Shown: piece after piece, positions 31,733 to 40,395 of the stretch | Layout: each line of letters begins with the position of its first letter | Position numbering within the stretch: the first letter of the stretch is position 1 | Origin: DATARR01 sp036376245 | Lineage (GTDB): Bacteria; Acidobacteriota; Thermoanaerobaculia; Multivoradales; UBA5704 | Direction: 5' to 3' | NCBI GenBank assembly: GCA_036376245.1 | Contig: DASVAS010000101.1 | Coordinates: 62,001-126,000, forward strand | Length of the DNA stretch: 64,000 bases | Position numbers and translations under genes: made by a program | Notes under the pieces: generated by a model | What the model was told of the DNA's origin: nothing | The model's database searches: none | Seen by the model: only the letters and a program-made list of their open reading frames with translations

Positions 31733-33403
31733 ATGCGTCCGCTACTCAGAAGATGGGGCCATCTTCTCCCGGGAATCGCCGTCCATCTCGCGATGACGGC
31801 CGCTCTGGCGATCGTCGCGATCGTGGTCTGGCGCACCGCGTCTGTCGACGCGGGCGCCGGGAGCTTCACGATCCTGCAGATCAACGACCTCTACAAGGTG
31901 GAGGGGCTCGAAAAAGGGAAGCTGGGAGGGCTCGCCCGGGTGCGGTCGCTTCGCAACGCCCTCGAAAAGGAAGGCAAGCCCGTCCTCATGCTTCACGCGG
32001 GCGACTTCCTGTTTCCCTCTGTGATGAGCGATTATCTCGACGCCCGGTCGATGATCCGCTGCATGAATCTGCTCGACGGCGACGCGGGGGAGCTCGATGA
32101 CAACCTGATCGTCACCTTCGGCAACCACGAATTCGACAACAAATCGCGGGACCTGCTGACCAACCGCGTCGCGGAATCCGGCTTCCGGTGGGTTACGTCC
32201 ACCGTGCGCCTGCGCTGGGCGGACGATTCGCCGTTCGAACCCCCGTCGCGCCGGTTCCGCAACGTCCACGATGAGATCGTGCAGGACGTCGGCGGCGTCA
32301 AGGTCGGGATCTTCGGACTCACCGTGGCGGGAGATGACCGTCCCTGGGTGGAATATCGTTACGAAGACCGCGTCCGGCTGGTTGGCGAAGCCCTGCAACG
32401 GCTACAGGAGCAAGGCGCTCAGGTGTTCATCGCCTTGACCCATCAGAAGCTCAAGGACGACATCGCCCTCGCGAAGAAGTTCCCGCAGATCCATCTCATC
32501 GTGGGTGGGCACGATCACTCGTTCACCCAGCGCCGGGAGGGCCGGACCTGGATCACCAAGGCCGACGCGGACGCCCGCAGCGTGGTGAGGATCGACGTCG
32601 AAGTTCTCGCGGATGGCAGGGTCTTCGCCGTGCCTCAACGTGTGGAGCTGGGTTTGGACATCCCCAGAGACAGCGAGATGCTCCAGGAGGTCGCCAGGTC
32701 CCGAAAAGATCTGGAGCAGGCTTTTCTGGCGAAGGAGAAGAGAAACCTGACGGATCAGGTGGGGGCCACCGACGTGCTTCTGGAGGGCGTGGAGACGGCG
32801 ATACGGGAGCGCGAGACGGCCCTGGGCAACTTCCTGGCGGACGAGCTCCGTAAGGAATCTGGAACCGAAGTGGCGATCTTGAATGGAGGTTCCGTTCGGA
32901 TCAATGACAGCATCCTTCCAGGGCCGATCACCGAAGAAGATCTCAAGGGTATCGCCTATTTCAACAACAAGCTGGTCAGTTTTGAGCTGAGCCGGAACGA
33001 GTTGCTGAGTGTGCTGGAGAATTCCGTCTCCCAGATCGGGCAGGCCGACGGCAGATTCCTTCAGGTCTCGGGCCTGCGGTTCCAATATCACGTCGACCGT
33101 ACGACGGACCCGCCGAGCTTCAAGGTCGGCATGGACGACGTGTGGTTATGTCCCGCCGGAAAGGACTGCAAGCCCCTGAAAGACGCGGGAGAGCGCATCA
33201 CCGTCTCGACGCTGGATTACCTTTGGGAGAATGGCTATAAAGAGGACTACAACATCTTCTCCAAGGGCAAGGGTGGAAAGAGTCCCGATCCGCTCCCGGG
33301 AGGGCAGCCGGATTGGCCCGGGGTCGTCAGGACGGCCCTGAGGAACGGCGGACAACCCATCACACCGAAGCTGGAGGGGCGGATTACTCGCATAGATGGT
33401 TGA
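31733..33403 (+). CDS. 5'-nucleotidase / UshA-type metallophosphoesterase
   Basis: The protein has 556 residues. An N-terminal membrane anchor or signal helix (IAVHLAMTAALAIVAIVVW) precedes the calcineurin-like phosphoesterase domain. Metal motifs are FTILQINDLYK, LMLHAGDFL, VTFGNHEFDN, FIALTHQKLKDD and IVGGHDHSF. The C-terminal 5'-nucleotidase domain starts near residue 330 (TDQVGATDVLLEG... ETALGNFLADELR... AILNGGSVRINDSILPGPITEEDL). It would release phosphate from periplasmic nucleotides or related esters. The window also holds a nucleoside-type BMP importer (59-63.6 kb), but the two are far apart. Confidence 0.88.
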   Translation: MRPLLRRWGHLLPGIAVHLAMTAALAIVAIVVWRTASVDAGAGSFTILQINDLYKVEGLEKGKLGGLARVRSLRNALEKEGKPVLMLHAGDFLFPSVMSDYLDARSMIRCMNLLDGDAGELDDNLIVTFGNHEFDNKSRDLLTNRVAESGFRWVTSTVRLRWADDSPFEPPSRRFRNVHDEIVQDVGGVKVGIFGLTVAGDDRPWVEYRYEDRVRLVGEALQRLQEQGAQVFIALTHQKLKDDIALAKKFPQIHLIVGGHDHSFTQRREGRTWITKADADARSVVRIDVEVLADGRVFAVPQRVELGLDIPRDSEMLQEVARSRKDLEQAFLAKEKRNLTDQVGATDVLLEGVETAIRERETALGNFLADELRKESGTEVAILNGGSVRINDSILPGPITEEDLKGIAYFNNKLVSFELSRNELLSVLENSVSQIGQADGRFLQVSGLRFQYHVDRTTDPPSFKVGMDDVWLCPAGKDCKPLKDAGERITVSTLDYLWENGYKEDYNIFSKGKGGKSPDPLPGGQPDWPGVVRTALRNGGQPITPKLEGRITRIDG

Positions 33404-33419
33404 AGGGAAGCGCCGGGAG

Positions 33420-33660
33420 AGTGGAGAATCCGCACGCCGGAACGCTCTTCCCACTGATAGGAGGCTTCCCCCCACTCGCCCGGACGCTCTCCCCACTGGG
33501 TGGAGGCTTCTACCCATTCGCCGGGACGCTCTGTCCACTGGGTGGAGGGCTCCACCCACTGGTACGGACGGTCCGGGAATGTGTACGAGCGACCCGGGAG
33601 CGTGTCCGGACGGTCCGGGAGCGTGTACGGGAGGCTCGGGAGCTCGGGGGAGCGTTCTCC
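33420..33660. repeat. Degenerate 21-bp-period tandem array A
   Basis: The 470-bp gap 33404-33873 has no credible gene. CCACTG units start at 33451, 33493, 33535 and 33556 (42, 42, 21 bp apart). Further on, GAGCGTGTCCGGACGGTCCGG and GAGCGTGTACGGGAGGCTCG continue the 21-bp step. Any frame therefore reads a 7-residue periodic peptide. The periodicity fades after about 33660. A second array is at 48640-49065. Confidence 0.7.
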
Positions 33661-33776
33661 CCTCAGGCCCGAGCGATTCGGCTCGCGGGTACGGCACTTC
33701 GGACGCCCGGTGGGTGCGTTTGGAGCAAGGGTACGGAGCGCCGGTGCTTGGGGACCGCCTCTTGGATTCTCGATGA

Positions 33777-33864
33777 CAAGGACACCAAAGACACCAGGGA
33801 CACCAAGGACGATAACGTTGCTGTCCTTGAGGTCCCTGGTGTCCCTGGTGTCCTTGAGGTCCTT
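33777..33864. repeat. Period-9 inverted repeat array, copy 3
   Basis: Units GGACACCAA/AGACACCAG run from 33777 to about 33810, then reverse as TCCTTGAGG/TCCCTGGTG to 33864. It lies next to the end of the minus-strand lipoprotein gene at 33874. The arrangement is that of the 17261 element but with different 9-mers. Confidence 0.85.
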
Positions 33865-33873
33865 TCAGCGGCC

Positions 33874-35079
33874 CTACGGCAACATCGAATACTGGCTCAG
33901 CGTCGACGTCGCCTCTTTGATCCCTTTTTCGTAATCGGTCATCCGGAAGGCGGCTTCCGCGGTGCGCCCGGCGACGCAGGCGGAGGCGCCTTGCTGGAGA
34001 TTCTCGTAGGCCTGCTTCAGGGTGCGGGTGAGGATCTTGTCCGGCACCTGGAGGGCCTGGGAATCGTTGAGCATGGCGGCGGTGGCGTCCAGGATGGCCT
34101 GGCAGGCGGGCTGGACCTGGGATTGCGGTCCGCGGCGGACGTCCACGTAGTGGGCCAGAGCCTGCCGGACCGGCGTGACCCGCGCGGTGTAGGAGGGATA
34201 CCAGGACTGGAACGCCCGCTGGCGGGTCTCCGGAGTCTCCTGCAACTGCTTGGCGTAGTCGGGCGAGAAGCCGACCTTCGCCTTCTCTTCCGGCCTCTCC
34301 TCGGATTCGCGCTCCTCCTTCCAGCGGGTCAGCGCGACGTCGTGCTCGGCCTGCTGGGCCGTCTGCAACTCCTGGGCGGCTTCCCACTCCGCCTGCTGGT
34401 CCGCGTACTCCTCGGGCGTCAGCTCCGGACCGCTGTCCTGCTGGCGGGCCTCGGAGCGGGCCTGCTCCAGCAGCGGGTTGTATTTCCGCATCGCGAACTG
34501 CAGGTCGGTGGGATTCACTCTATAGAGGGCTTCCAGCTTCGCTTCGGCGCTCTCGAAGGTCTCGACGGCGCGCCGCCGGTTCCGCTCATAGGTCCAGGCC
34601 GAGGCGTCCTTCTGGGTGACGCGGTCGCAGAGCTCCTCCTGGGCGCGGTTCAGGGCGTCGACGGCCTGGGCCACCTGCGGCGAGGTCTCTTCCGCGATCT
34701 TGGGGAGCAGCTTGTCGATCAGCTCGGAGGCCCGCTTCGCCGCCGCCACCTCGGGCGCCGCGTCTCCCTCCAGATGGTCCTTGAGGACTTCGCTGGCCTC
34801 CGGCGGCCGGGACGGCTCGCTTTCGTCCCCCATGCGCCGCTCGTTCCGGGTCCAGGTCCACTCCGCCTCGGCTCTCTCGGCGGACTGCAGCAAGGTCAGC
34901 CCGGTCTCGCCCAGCTTGGCGCAGCGGTCGCGGTTGTCCTGGATCAAGGCGATGGCCTCGGGCGTGGCGACGGGGACGACCGCCTTCTTGCTGTCCCCGC
35001 CCGGGACGCATCCCAGAGCGGCGGCGGCGAGGATCGCCAGGGGAACACAGCGGCGGTAGATAAGGGACGGGCCGTTCAT
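33874..35079 (-). CDS. Helical lipoprotein, unknown function
   Basis: The protein has 401 residues. The signal peptide ends in lipobox LAAAALGC (Cys24), so it is a probable membrane lipoprotein. The rest is charged and helical, with long Glu/Ala/Gln-rich segments (AERAEAEWTWTRNERRMGDE; EYADQQAEWEAAQELQTAQQAEHDVALTRWKEERESEERPEEK) likely to form coiled coils. Two further Cys (PACQA, SACVA) lie near the C-terminus. No family recognised. It is divergent from the TPR-peptidase gene at 35187. Confidence 0.72.
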   Translation of the reverse strand: MNGPSLIYRRCVPLAILAAAALGCVPGGDSKKAVVPVATPEAIALIQDNRDRCAKLGETGLTLLQSAERAEAEWTWTRNERRMGDESEPSRPPEASEVLKDHLEGDAAPEVAAAKRASELIDKLLPKIAEETSPQVAQAVDALNRAQEELCDRVTQKDASAWTYERNRRRAVETFESAEAKLEALYRVNPTDLQFAMRKYNPLLEQARSEARQQDSGPELTPEEYADQQAEWEAAQELQTAQQAEHDVALTRWKEERESEERPEEKAKVGFSPDYAKQLQETPETRQRAFQSWYPSYTARVTPVRQALAHYVDVRRGPQSQVQPACQAILDATAAMLNDSQALQVPDKILTRTLKQAYENLQQGASACVAGRTAEAAFRMTDYEKGIKEATSTLSQYSMLP

Positions 35080-35186
35080 TTCGACCTCCTGCTCAGCGTT
35101 CTTGGACTAACGTCGGATAGCGTAACCATATAATGTTGGCGGTCCCCTGGGAAGTATTTCGCGCCTGAGCGCCGGAGACGCGCCCG

Positions 35187-37841
35187 ATGAGAGTCGTCCG
35201 TAAACCTTTCGTATTCACGGTAGCCCTCGCGGCTCTCCTATGGACATCCGTCCCCGCGTCCGCCCAGCCGCGCCGGCTGACCGAGGCCGAGCGGCAGGCG
35301 GTGGTCTTCGCCGCCGAGTACCTGGACCGGGGGCCGGCGGCATGGTGGGACCGCCTGTCCAGCGGCTCCGCGCTGCGGGAGCTCGGCCGCGAGGCCGCGC
35401 TGGCCGAGATCGAGGTCCGCGCCGGCTCTCCCGCCGAGGCCGAGTGGAAGCTGATGGCCGCCGCGCCCTCCTTCTCCGGGAGCGGCGCGGTGTTCGCCCT
35501 GGGGTTCCCTTCGGGCGTGGACGATTCCCTGGTGATGGGGCTGGTCCAGGAGGACGGCGCCTGGAAGATCGATTCGCTGCGGATCGCCGCCGAGCCCGCG
35601 GCGATCCAGGAGGCCGGGAAAGACGGCGCGGCCCCGGCGCCGGCCGCTCCCCGGGGGCGCTTCGCCGCGCTCGCGAAGCTCCCCTGGTGGCTGCTGCTGG
35701 CGGTGGGCGGCGCGGGCGCGCTGTTCTTCGTAGCGGCCTGGACGGAGCGCGACCGGCGCGCCCTCGCCGTCGGCCTGGGGCTCTTCGGGGCGCTGCTGGC
35801 GGGCGCCGCGGTGGCGGCGGGGATACTCCCCCGGCTGGGAGGGACGGGCGGGGGAGCGGGGAGCGGCGGAGGCGGCGCGGCGATCACGGAGCTGCGCTCG
35901 CTGCTGCCGCTCCGGCGGTCGTTCACGGAAGCGGGAGAATCCATGCCGGGGATCCCGCCGCCCGAGAGCCGCCGGACGGACGTGCAGGGCCAGGTGGCCC
36001 GCCTCTGGTGGGCGCAGCACCGGCTGGGCGCCATGGACCTCATGGGCGTGGACGAGGCGCTGGTGGGCTTCCCGACGCCGAGCGACATCCCGCTCGCCGA
36101 GCTGCTGCGTGCCCGCTCATCGTTCCTGCGCCTGGAGGAGGTGCCGACCGCGCTGGCGTTCCAGCGCGCCGTCTCGGTGGGCGTGCCCCACGAAGGGCTG
36201 CTCCTGGAGTCCGCCCAGGCGTTCCAGATCCTGGGCTTCCACGACCACGCCAAAGACTTCCTGAAGCAGCTCCGGGAGCTGGGATCGCGGCAGGCCGAGG
36301 CCTACTACCTCATGGCGCAGCTCGCGGTGATCGACAACGTATCGGGCGAGGCCCGCAAGAGCTTCAACACCGGGTGGGAGCTGGAGCCGATCGCCCGCGC
36401 CGATTTCTTCGGCGAGCCGGCGCTGGTCGCCCTGCTGGAAGATCCGCGCATCCGGCAGACCCTGAAGCTCGGGGCCGCCGAGGACCCCGTGGTCTCCTGC
36501 AAGCAGACCCAGCGCCGGCCCATCCCGGTGCCGGCCGGCTTCCAGGCGCGGCTGCTGGGCGAGACGCTGCGCCTGAAGGGCGGCACGGCGGAGCTGCGGG
36601 TGCCGGGCGCGTGCGACGTGGCGCCGGCCGGCGCCACGGTCGATCACGCCGAGATCTGGAAGCGGGAGCGGGAGAGCGAGCTGCTGGCGCGCCTGCCCGA
36701 GCTGCTCCAGGCGGCGCGCTCGGCGGGGGCTCTCGCCCAGCCCGCGCTGCGGCGCAAGGCCGAGGACGTGGCCCGCGCTCTGGCCGAGCGCCAGCGATGG
36801 GGGGAGATCCTCTCCCTGACGGAGAACCTCACGGAGGAAGTGGCGAGCGTGCCGCCCGGCTTCGTGCGGCTGCGGGCCGCGGCCCTGCGCCGTTCCGGGC
36901 AGGACGCCCAGGCGCGGGACCTGCTGATCCGCCTGGCCAAGGGGAACAAGGCCGAGCGGCGGGTCGATCCCGCCACGCTGTACCAGTTGGCCGACCTGCT
37001 GGCCAGGGAGGGGAACTACGACGCGGCGATGAAGCTGGTGGCCAGGGCCGACGCGCTGCTCCCCTACGATTCGGACGGCGAGCGCCTGCGCCAGCTCCAG
37101 GTGGAGAAGCGGCTGGCGGCCTCGTTCGCGGTCCACCGCAGCCCGCACTTCGAGATCCGTTATCCGCCCATGCGCGAGGCGAAGTTCGCGCGGCAGGCGG
37201 CGGACATCCTGGAGGCGGAGCGGCGGCGGCTCCAGACCTGGATCCCGCTGAATTCGACGCGGGTGACCACGGTCCACCTCCTGCCGTTCGAGGACTTCCG
37301 CATGGGCTACTCGCCGGACCTGGGGATCCTGGGCCTCTACGACGGTGAGATCCGGCTGCCCCTGGGCAATGTGCGGCGGTTCATCCCGTTCATCGTCACG
37401 CTGATGACCCACGAGCTGGCGCACGCGATGCTCGCCGACGCCACCAACGACCGCGCGCCGCGCTGGTTCCACGAGGGGCTGGCGCAGCACGTGGAGATGG
37501 TGCAGGACAACGTCAATCCCATCCCGGGCTACCGGGCCAAGGGGAACCTCCTGGGGTTCCCGCTGATCGATCCGGCCATCGCGAGCTGGTCGCCGGCGCT
37601 CGCCCTCATCGGCTACGACGAGTCGCGCTGGGCGGTCCACTACATCGAGCAGAAGCACGGCAAGGCGGGCATCCAGAGGATGGTCGCCGCCTTCCGCGAC
37701 GGCAAGACCACGGAGGAGGCGCTCGCCGCGGCCCTGGGCAAGGACATCACCGAGTTCGACCGCGCCCTCTGGGAGTGGGGGAACACGGAAGCGCCGGACG
37801 TGTGGAAGGTGGAGACGGTGCGGTATGACGAGGGGGAGTAG
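35187..37841 (+). CDS. Secreted TPR protein with gluzincin-type metallopeptidase domain (Peptidase_MA-like)
   Basis: The protein has 884 residues. A signal peptide (VFTVALAALLWTSVPASA) is followed by an N-terminal domain. Two membrane helices at ~170-225 (WWLLLAVGGAGALFFVAAW; ALAVGLGLFGALLAGAAVAAGIL) come next, then TPR-like helical repeats. The C-terminal peptidase domain has THELAHAML (HELAH 742-746) followed by RAPRWFHEGLAQH, the zinc-binding pattern of Peptidase_MA proteins. It probably cleaves or remodels envelope peptides. It is the only gene between the divergent lipoprotein at 33874 and the hairpin at 37875. Confidence 0.8.
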   Translation: MRVVRKPFVFTVALAALLWTSVPASAQPRRLTEAERQAVVFAAEYLDRGPAAWWDRLSSGSALRELGREAALAEIEVRAGSPAEAEWKLMAAAPSFSGSGAVFALGFPSGVDDSLVMGLVQEDGAWKIDSLRIAAEPAAIQEAGKDGAAPAPAAPRGRFAALAKLPWWLLLAVGGAGALFFVAAWTERDRRALAVGLGLFGALLAGAAVAAGILPRLGGTGGGAGSGGGGAAITELRSLLPLRRSFTEAGESMPGIPPPESRRTDVQGQVARLWWAQHRLGAMDLMGVDEALVGFPTPSDIPLAELLRARSSFLRLEEVPTALAFQRAVSVGVPHEGLLLESAQAFQILGFHDHAKDFLKQLRELGSRQAEAYYLMAQLAVIDNVSGEARKSFNTGWELEPIARADFFGEPALVALLEDPRIRQTLKLGAAEDPVVSCKQTQRRPIPVPAGFQARLLGETLRLKGGTAELRVPGACDVAPAGATVDHAEIWKRERESELLARLPELLQAARSAGALAQPALRRKAEDVARALAERQRWGEILSLTENLTEEVASVPPGFVRLRAAALRRSGQDAQARDLLIRLAKGNKAERRVDPATLYQLADLLAREGNYDAAMKLVARADALLPYDSDGERLRQLQVEKRLAASFAVHRSPHFEIRYPPMREAKFARQAADILEAERRRLQTWIPLNSTRVTTVHLLPFEDFRMGYSPDLGILGLYDGEIRLPLGNVRRFIPFIVTLMTHELAHAMLADATNDRAPRWFHEGLAQHVEMVQDNVNPIPGYRAKGNLLGFPLIDPAIASWSPALALIGYDESRWAVHYIEQKHGKAGIQRMVAAFRDGKTTEEALAAALGKDITEFDRALWEWGNTEAPDVWKVETVRYDEGE

Positions 37842-37874
37842 GGGGCGGAATGTGCGCCCGGAGGGCGCGGGGGC

Positions 37875-37946
37875 GTAGCCCAGGCCTTCAGGCCTGGGGA
37901 ATGGAGGCTTCGGCGCCTCTCAGCCCAGGCCTGAAGGCCTGGGCTA
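37875..37946. repeat. CCAGGCCT hairpin element
   Basis: GTAGCCCAGGCCTTCAGG (from 37875) and CCTGAAGGCCTGGGCTA (to about 37945) form long complementary arms. Each arm is itself partly palindromic. A nested GAGGC-TTCG-GCGCCTC stem lies between them. It sits between two co-directional genes (37841, 38010). Confidence 0.75.
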
Positions 37947-38009
37947 TGTCCCTGGACCCCTGGCGGGGTCCCAAGGCTGCACGGGGGACGTAGTAGCATC
38001 CCCCCGCCC

Positions 38010-40154
38010 ATGCCGAAGATCCGCCCGTTCCCAGCCCTACTGATCCTCACCGCCCTCGCCGGCTGCGAAGGCCCGCGCCCGCTCACCGGGCCGGTGCATC
38101 CCCTGCTCGACGGCGAGCACGCCCCCGACGTCCTGGTGGACGGGCGGGAGGTGGCGCGGCCTCCGGCCACCGGCGGCAGCCGTTTCCTCACCGGCTGGAC
38201 CCCCTGGCGCGATCAGGGCCGGATCGTGCTCTCGCCGCCCGGCGCGGGGCGGAGCGCCCGCCTGGAGGTGGTCAACCTGGTGCGCGAGGCGCGGACGCTG
38301 GTGCTCGACTTCCACGAGAGCGCCGAGAAGGGCGGCCGGGTGCGGGTGCGGGCCGGGGGGCGCGACGCCGGCTCCTTCGCCGTGGCCGATCCGCTCGAGA
38401 TTCCCCTGCCGCTCCAGGAGCTGCCGCTCGGCCGGGTGGTTGTAGACCTCACCTTCGAATCCGGCGAGGCTGCGGTGGCCGCCGCGGCGCTCCGGCCCGC
38501 CCTGCCGGCGGGCGAGGCGCGGGTGGAGGGGGCCGACCTGGTGCAGAGCGGCAATTCGATCGTGGACCTGGCGCGGCCGGCCGCGGGCGCCGAGGGCCTG
38601 GTGGGAACCTTCGTGCCCCCGGACTCTCCCCGCCCGGGCCAGCGCTTCGATCTCACCGTGGAGCGCGAGGACGGCACGCCGGTCCGCCGCTTCTCCTGGT
38701 CCCCCAGCCTGTGGAACCGGGTGCGCGGAACGCGGAAGATCGAGCTGCGGCTCCGCCACACGGAGGGCTTTCTCAGGGTCCGCCTGCGGGCGCTCGGCGC
38801 CGGCCCGCCGGGGCGCTGGCGGGGGCTCGGCTTCGTGGGCGGCAAGCCCCGGACCGAGGCCGCCGCACCGCTGCCGGTGAAGGCCGGGCCGCCGCCCCGG
38901 CTGGTGGTCGTCTACGTCATGGACGCCCTGCGGGCCGACGCCGTCGGGCACCTCGGCGGCCGGCCCGGGGTGTCGCCGGTGATCGACCGCCTGGCGGCGG
39001 AAGGGGTGACCTACCGCGACCACCGCAGCGTCGCGCCCAACACGCTGCCGTCCACCAAGGCCCTCTTCACCGGCCGGACGTTCGTCTCGCGGGGCGGCTG
39101 GAAGCTGGCGCCGGAGGACGGTCCCACGCTCGCCGAGCTGTTCCGCAAGGCGGGCTACCGGACGGGCCTCTTCTCCGGCAACGTCCACATCGGGCGCGCC
39201 TTCGGCACCGACCGCGGCTTCGAGCAGGTGGTGGAGGAGGAAGCCGAGCTGCCCGGCCGTTCCTTCAACGACAACGCGGCGCGGGTGAACGCCGCCGCCC
39301 TCGCCTGGGTGCGCTCCCTGCCGCCCGGCGCGAAGGCGTTCCTCTACATCCACACCCTCCATCCGCACAACCCGTACGACCCGCCCGAGCCCTACCGCTC
39401 GCGGTTCACGGCGGGCATCCCCTCCGCGGCCGACGGCTCGACCGCGACCCTGCTGGCGGTCCAGAAGAAGCGGATCGAGGCGGCGCCGGCGGTGCGCGAC
39501 AAGCTGCGGGGCCTCTACACGGGCGCCTTCGCCTACAACGACGGCGAGCTGGAAGGCTTCCTCGCCAGCCTCGCCGCCTGGGCGCCGCCGTCCGAGACGC
39601 TCGTGGCCCTCACCTCGGACCACGGCGAGGAGCTGTTCGATCACGGCGGCGTGCTGCACGGCTACACGCTCCACGAGGAGATGCTGCGCATCCCGCTCGT
39701 GCTCTGGGCCCCGGGCAGGCTTCAGCCGAAGGAGATCGCGGCGCGCACCGACACCCTCGACCTGCACGCCACCCTTCTCCAGATGGGCGGCCTTCCCCGG
39801 CCGTCCGGTTCCCCGCCGGGAGCGCCGCGCCTCGCGGCGGCCTCCAGCGTCAAGGGGGGCATCTTCGCCATCCGCTCCGACCGCTACAAGGTGATCTGGG
39901 CGCCGCGCTCGGGCATCCACTGGGGCATGGGCGAGGGGATCGGCCGCTCACGCGATCCGGAATACCTCTTCGATCTCCGGCGCGACCCGCGGGAGATGGT
40001 CAACCTCGCGGGAAGCGGCGGCCTGGAGGCGGCCTGGCTGCGCTCGCGTCTGCTCGCCTGGGCGGAGCGCGGGCGGTCCGAAGAGGAAGGGGAGCAGGCG
40101 CCGGCGGACGCGGAGACGTTGAAGAAGCTGCGGGCGCTGGGGTATGTGAATTAG
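38010..40154 (+). CDS. Sulfatase-fold lipoprotein with Thr at the catalytic position
   Basis: The protein has 714 residues. The signal peptide has lipobox LTALAGC (Cys19). Residues ~30-290 form a beta-rich accessory domain. The alkaline-phosphatase/sulfatase fold then starts with VVVYVMDALRADAVGHLGG and later shows TSDHGEELFDHGGVLHG. Where sulfatases have the C/S-x-P-S-R formylglycine motif, this protein has T345-L-P-S-T-K. Thr is the nucleophile in lipoteichoic-acid synthases and phosphoethanolamine transferases, so it may be a phosphohydrolase or phosphotransferase rather than a sulfatase (inference). It ends in TLKKLRALGYVN, a common tail in this family. Confidence 0.85.
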   Translation: MPKIRPFPALLILTALAGCEGPRPLTGPVHPLLDGEHAPDVLVDGREVARPPATGGSRFLTGWTPWRDQGRIVLSPPGAGRSARLEVVNLVREARTLVLDFHESAEKGGRVRVRAGGRDAGSFAVADPLEIPLPLQELPLGRVVVDLTFESGEAAVAAAALRPALPAGEARVEGADLVQSGNSIVDLARPAAGAEGLVGTFVPPDSPRPGQRFDLTVEREDGTPVRRFSWSPSLWNRVRGTRKIELRLRHTEGFLRVRLRALGAGPPGRWRGLGFVGGKPRTEAAAPLPVKAGPPPRLVVVYVMDALRADAVGHLGGRPGVSPVIDRLAAEGVTYRDHRSVAPNTLPSTKALFTGRTFVSRGGWKLAPEDGPTLAELFRKAGYRTGLFSGNVHIGRAFGTDRGFEQVVEEEAELPGRSFNDNAARVNAAALAWVRSLPPGAKAFLYIHTLHPHNPYDPPEPYRSRFTAGIPSAADGSTATLLAVQKKRIEAAPAVRDKLRGLYTGAFAYNDGELEGFLASLAAWAPPSETLVALTSDHGEELFDHGGVLHGYTLHEEMLRIPLVLWAPGRLQPKEIAARTDTLDLHATLLQMGGLPRPSGSPPGAPRLAAASSVKGGIFAIRSDRYKVIWAPRSGIHWGMGEGIGRSRDPEYLFDLRRDPREMVNLAGSGGLEAAWLRSRLLAWAERGRSEEEGEQAPADAETLKKLRALGYVN

Positions 40155-40157
40155 GGC

Positions 40158-40285
40158 GCAGGCAAGGACCTAAACGACCTAAAGGACCTAAAGGACTCAA
40201 AGGACGGTTAATGTCCTTTGTCGTTTAGGTCGTTTATGTCGTTTATGTCGTTTATGTCGTTTAGGTCGTTTAGGTCCTTGCCTGC
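40158..40285. repeat. Period-9 inverted repeat array, copy 2
   Basis: Outer arms GCAGGCAAGGACC (40158) and GGTCCTTGCCTGC (to 40285) enclose left units of CTAAACGAC/CTAAAGGAC and right units of GTTTATGTC/GTTTAGGTC. The right arm has more units, including three nearly identical ones in a row. It lies between the sulfatase-fold gene and the GntR operon. Confidence 0.85.
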
Positions 40286-40333
40286 CGGCACCCACTACCG
40301 CTAGCACTTTCCGCCGCTCAACCTATTTCCCTC

Positions 40334-40380
40334 TTGCATTCCTCTTCCGCGTGCTGTAGTGTTGCAGTCGTGCGCAACAC
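40334..40380 (+). promoter_or_regulatory. Promoter and operator of the GntR-ABC operon
   Basis: TTGCAT (40334-40339), a 17-bp spacer and TAGTGT (40357-40362) resemble a sigma-70 promoter. An inverted repeat GTGTTGC-N8-GCAACAC (40359-40365, 40374-40380) overlaps the -10. This fits a repressor site for the GntR protein encoded at 40396. Confidence 0.5.
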
Positions 40381-40395
40381 CGCACCGGAACAACA

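Noticed and set aside
35102..35134. TTGGAC and TATAAT hexamers upstream of the gene at 35187
   Set aside because: The spacer is 21 bp, too long for a normal sigma-70 promoter, so no promoter is called.
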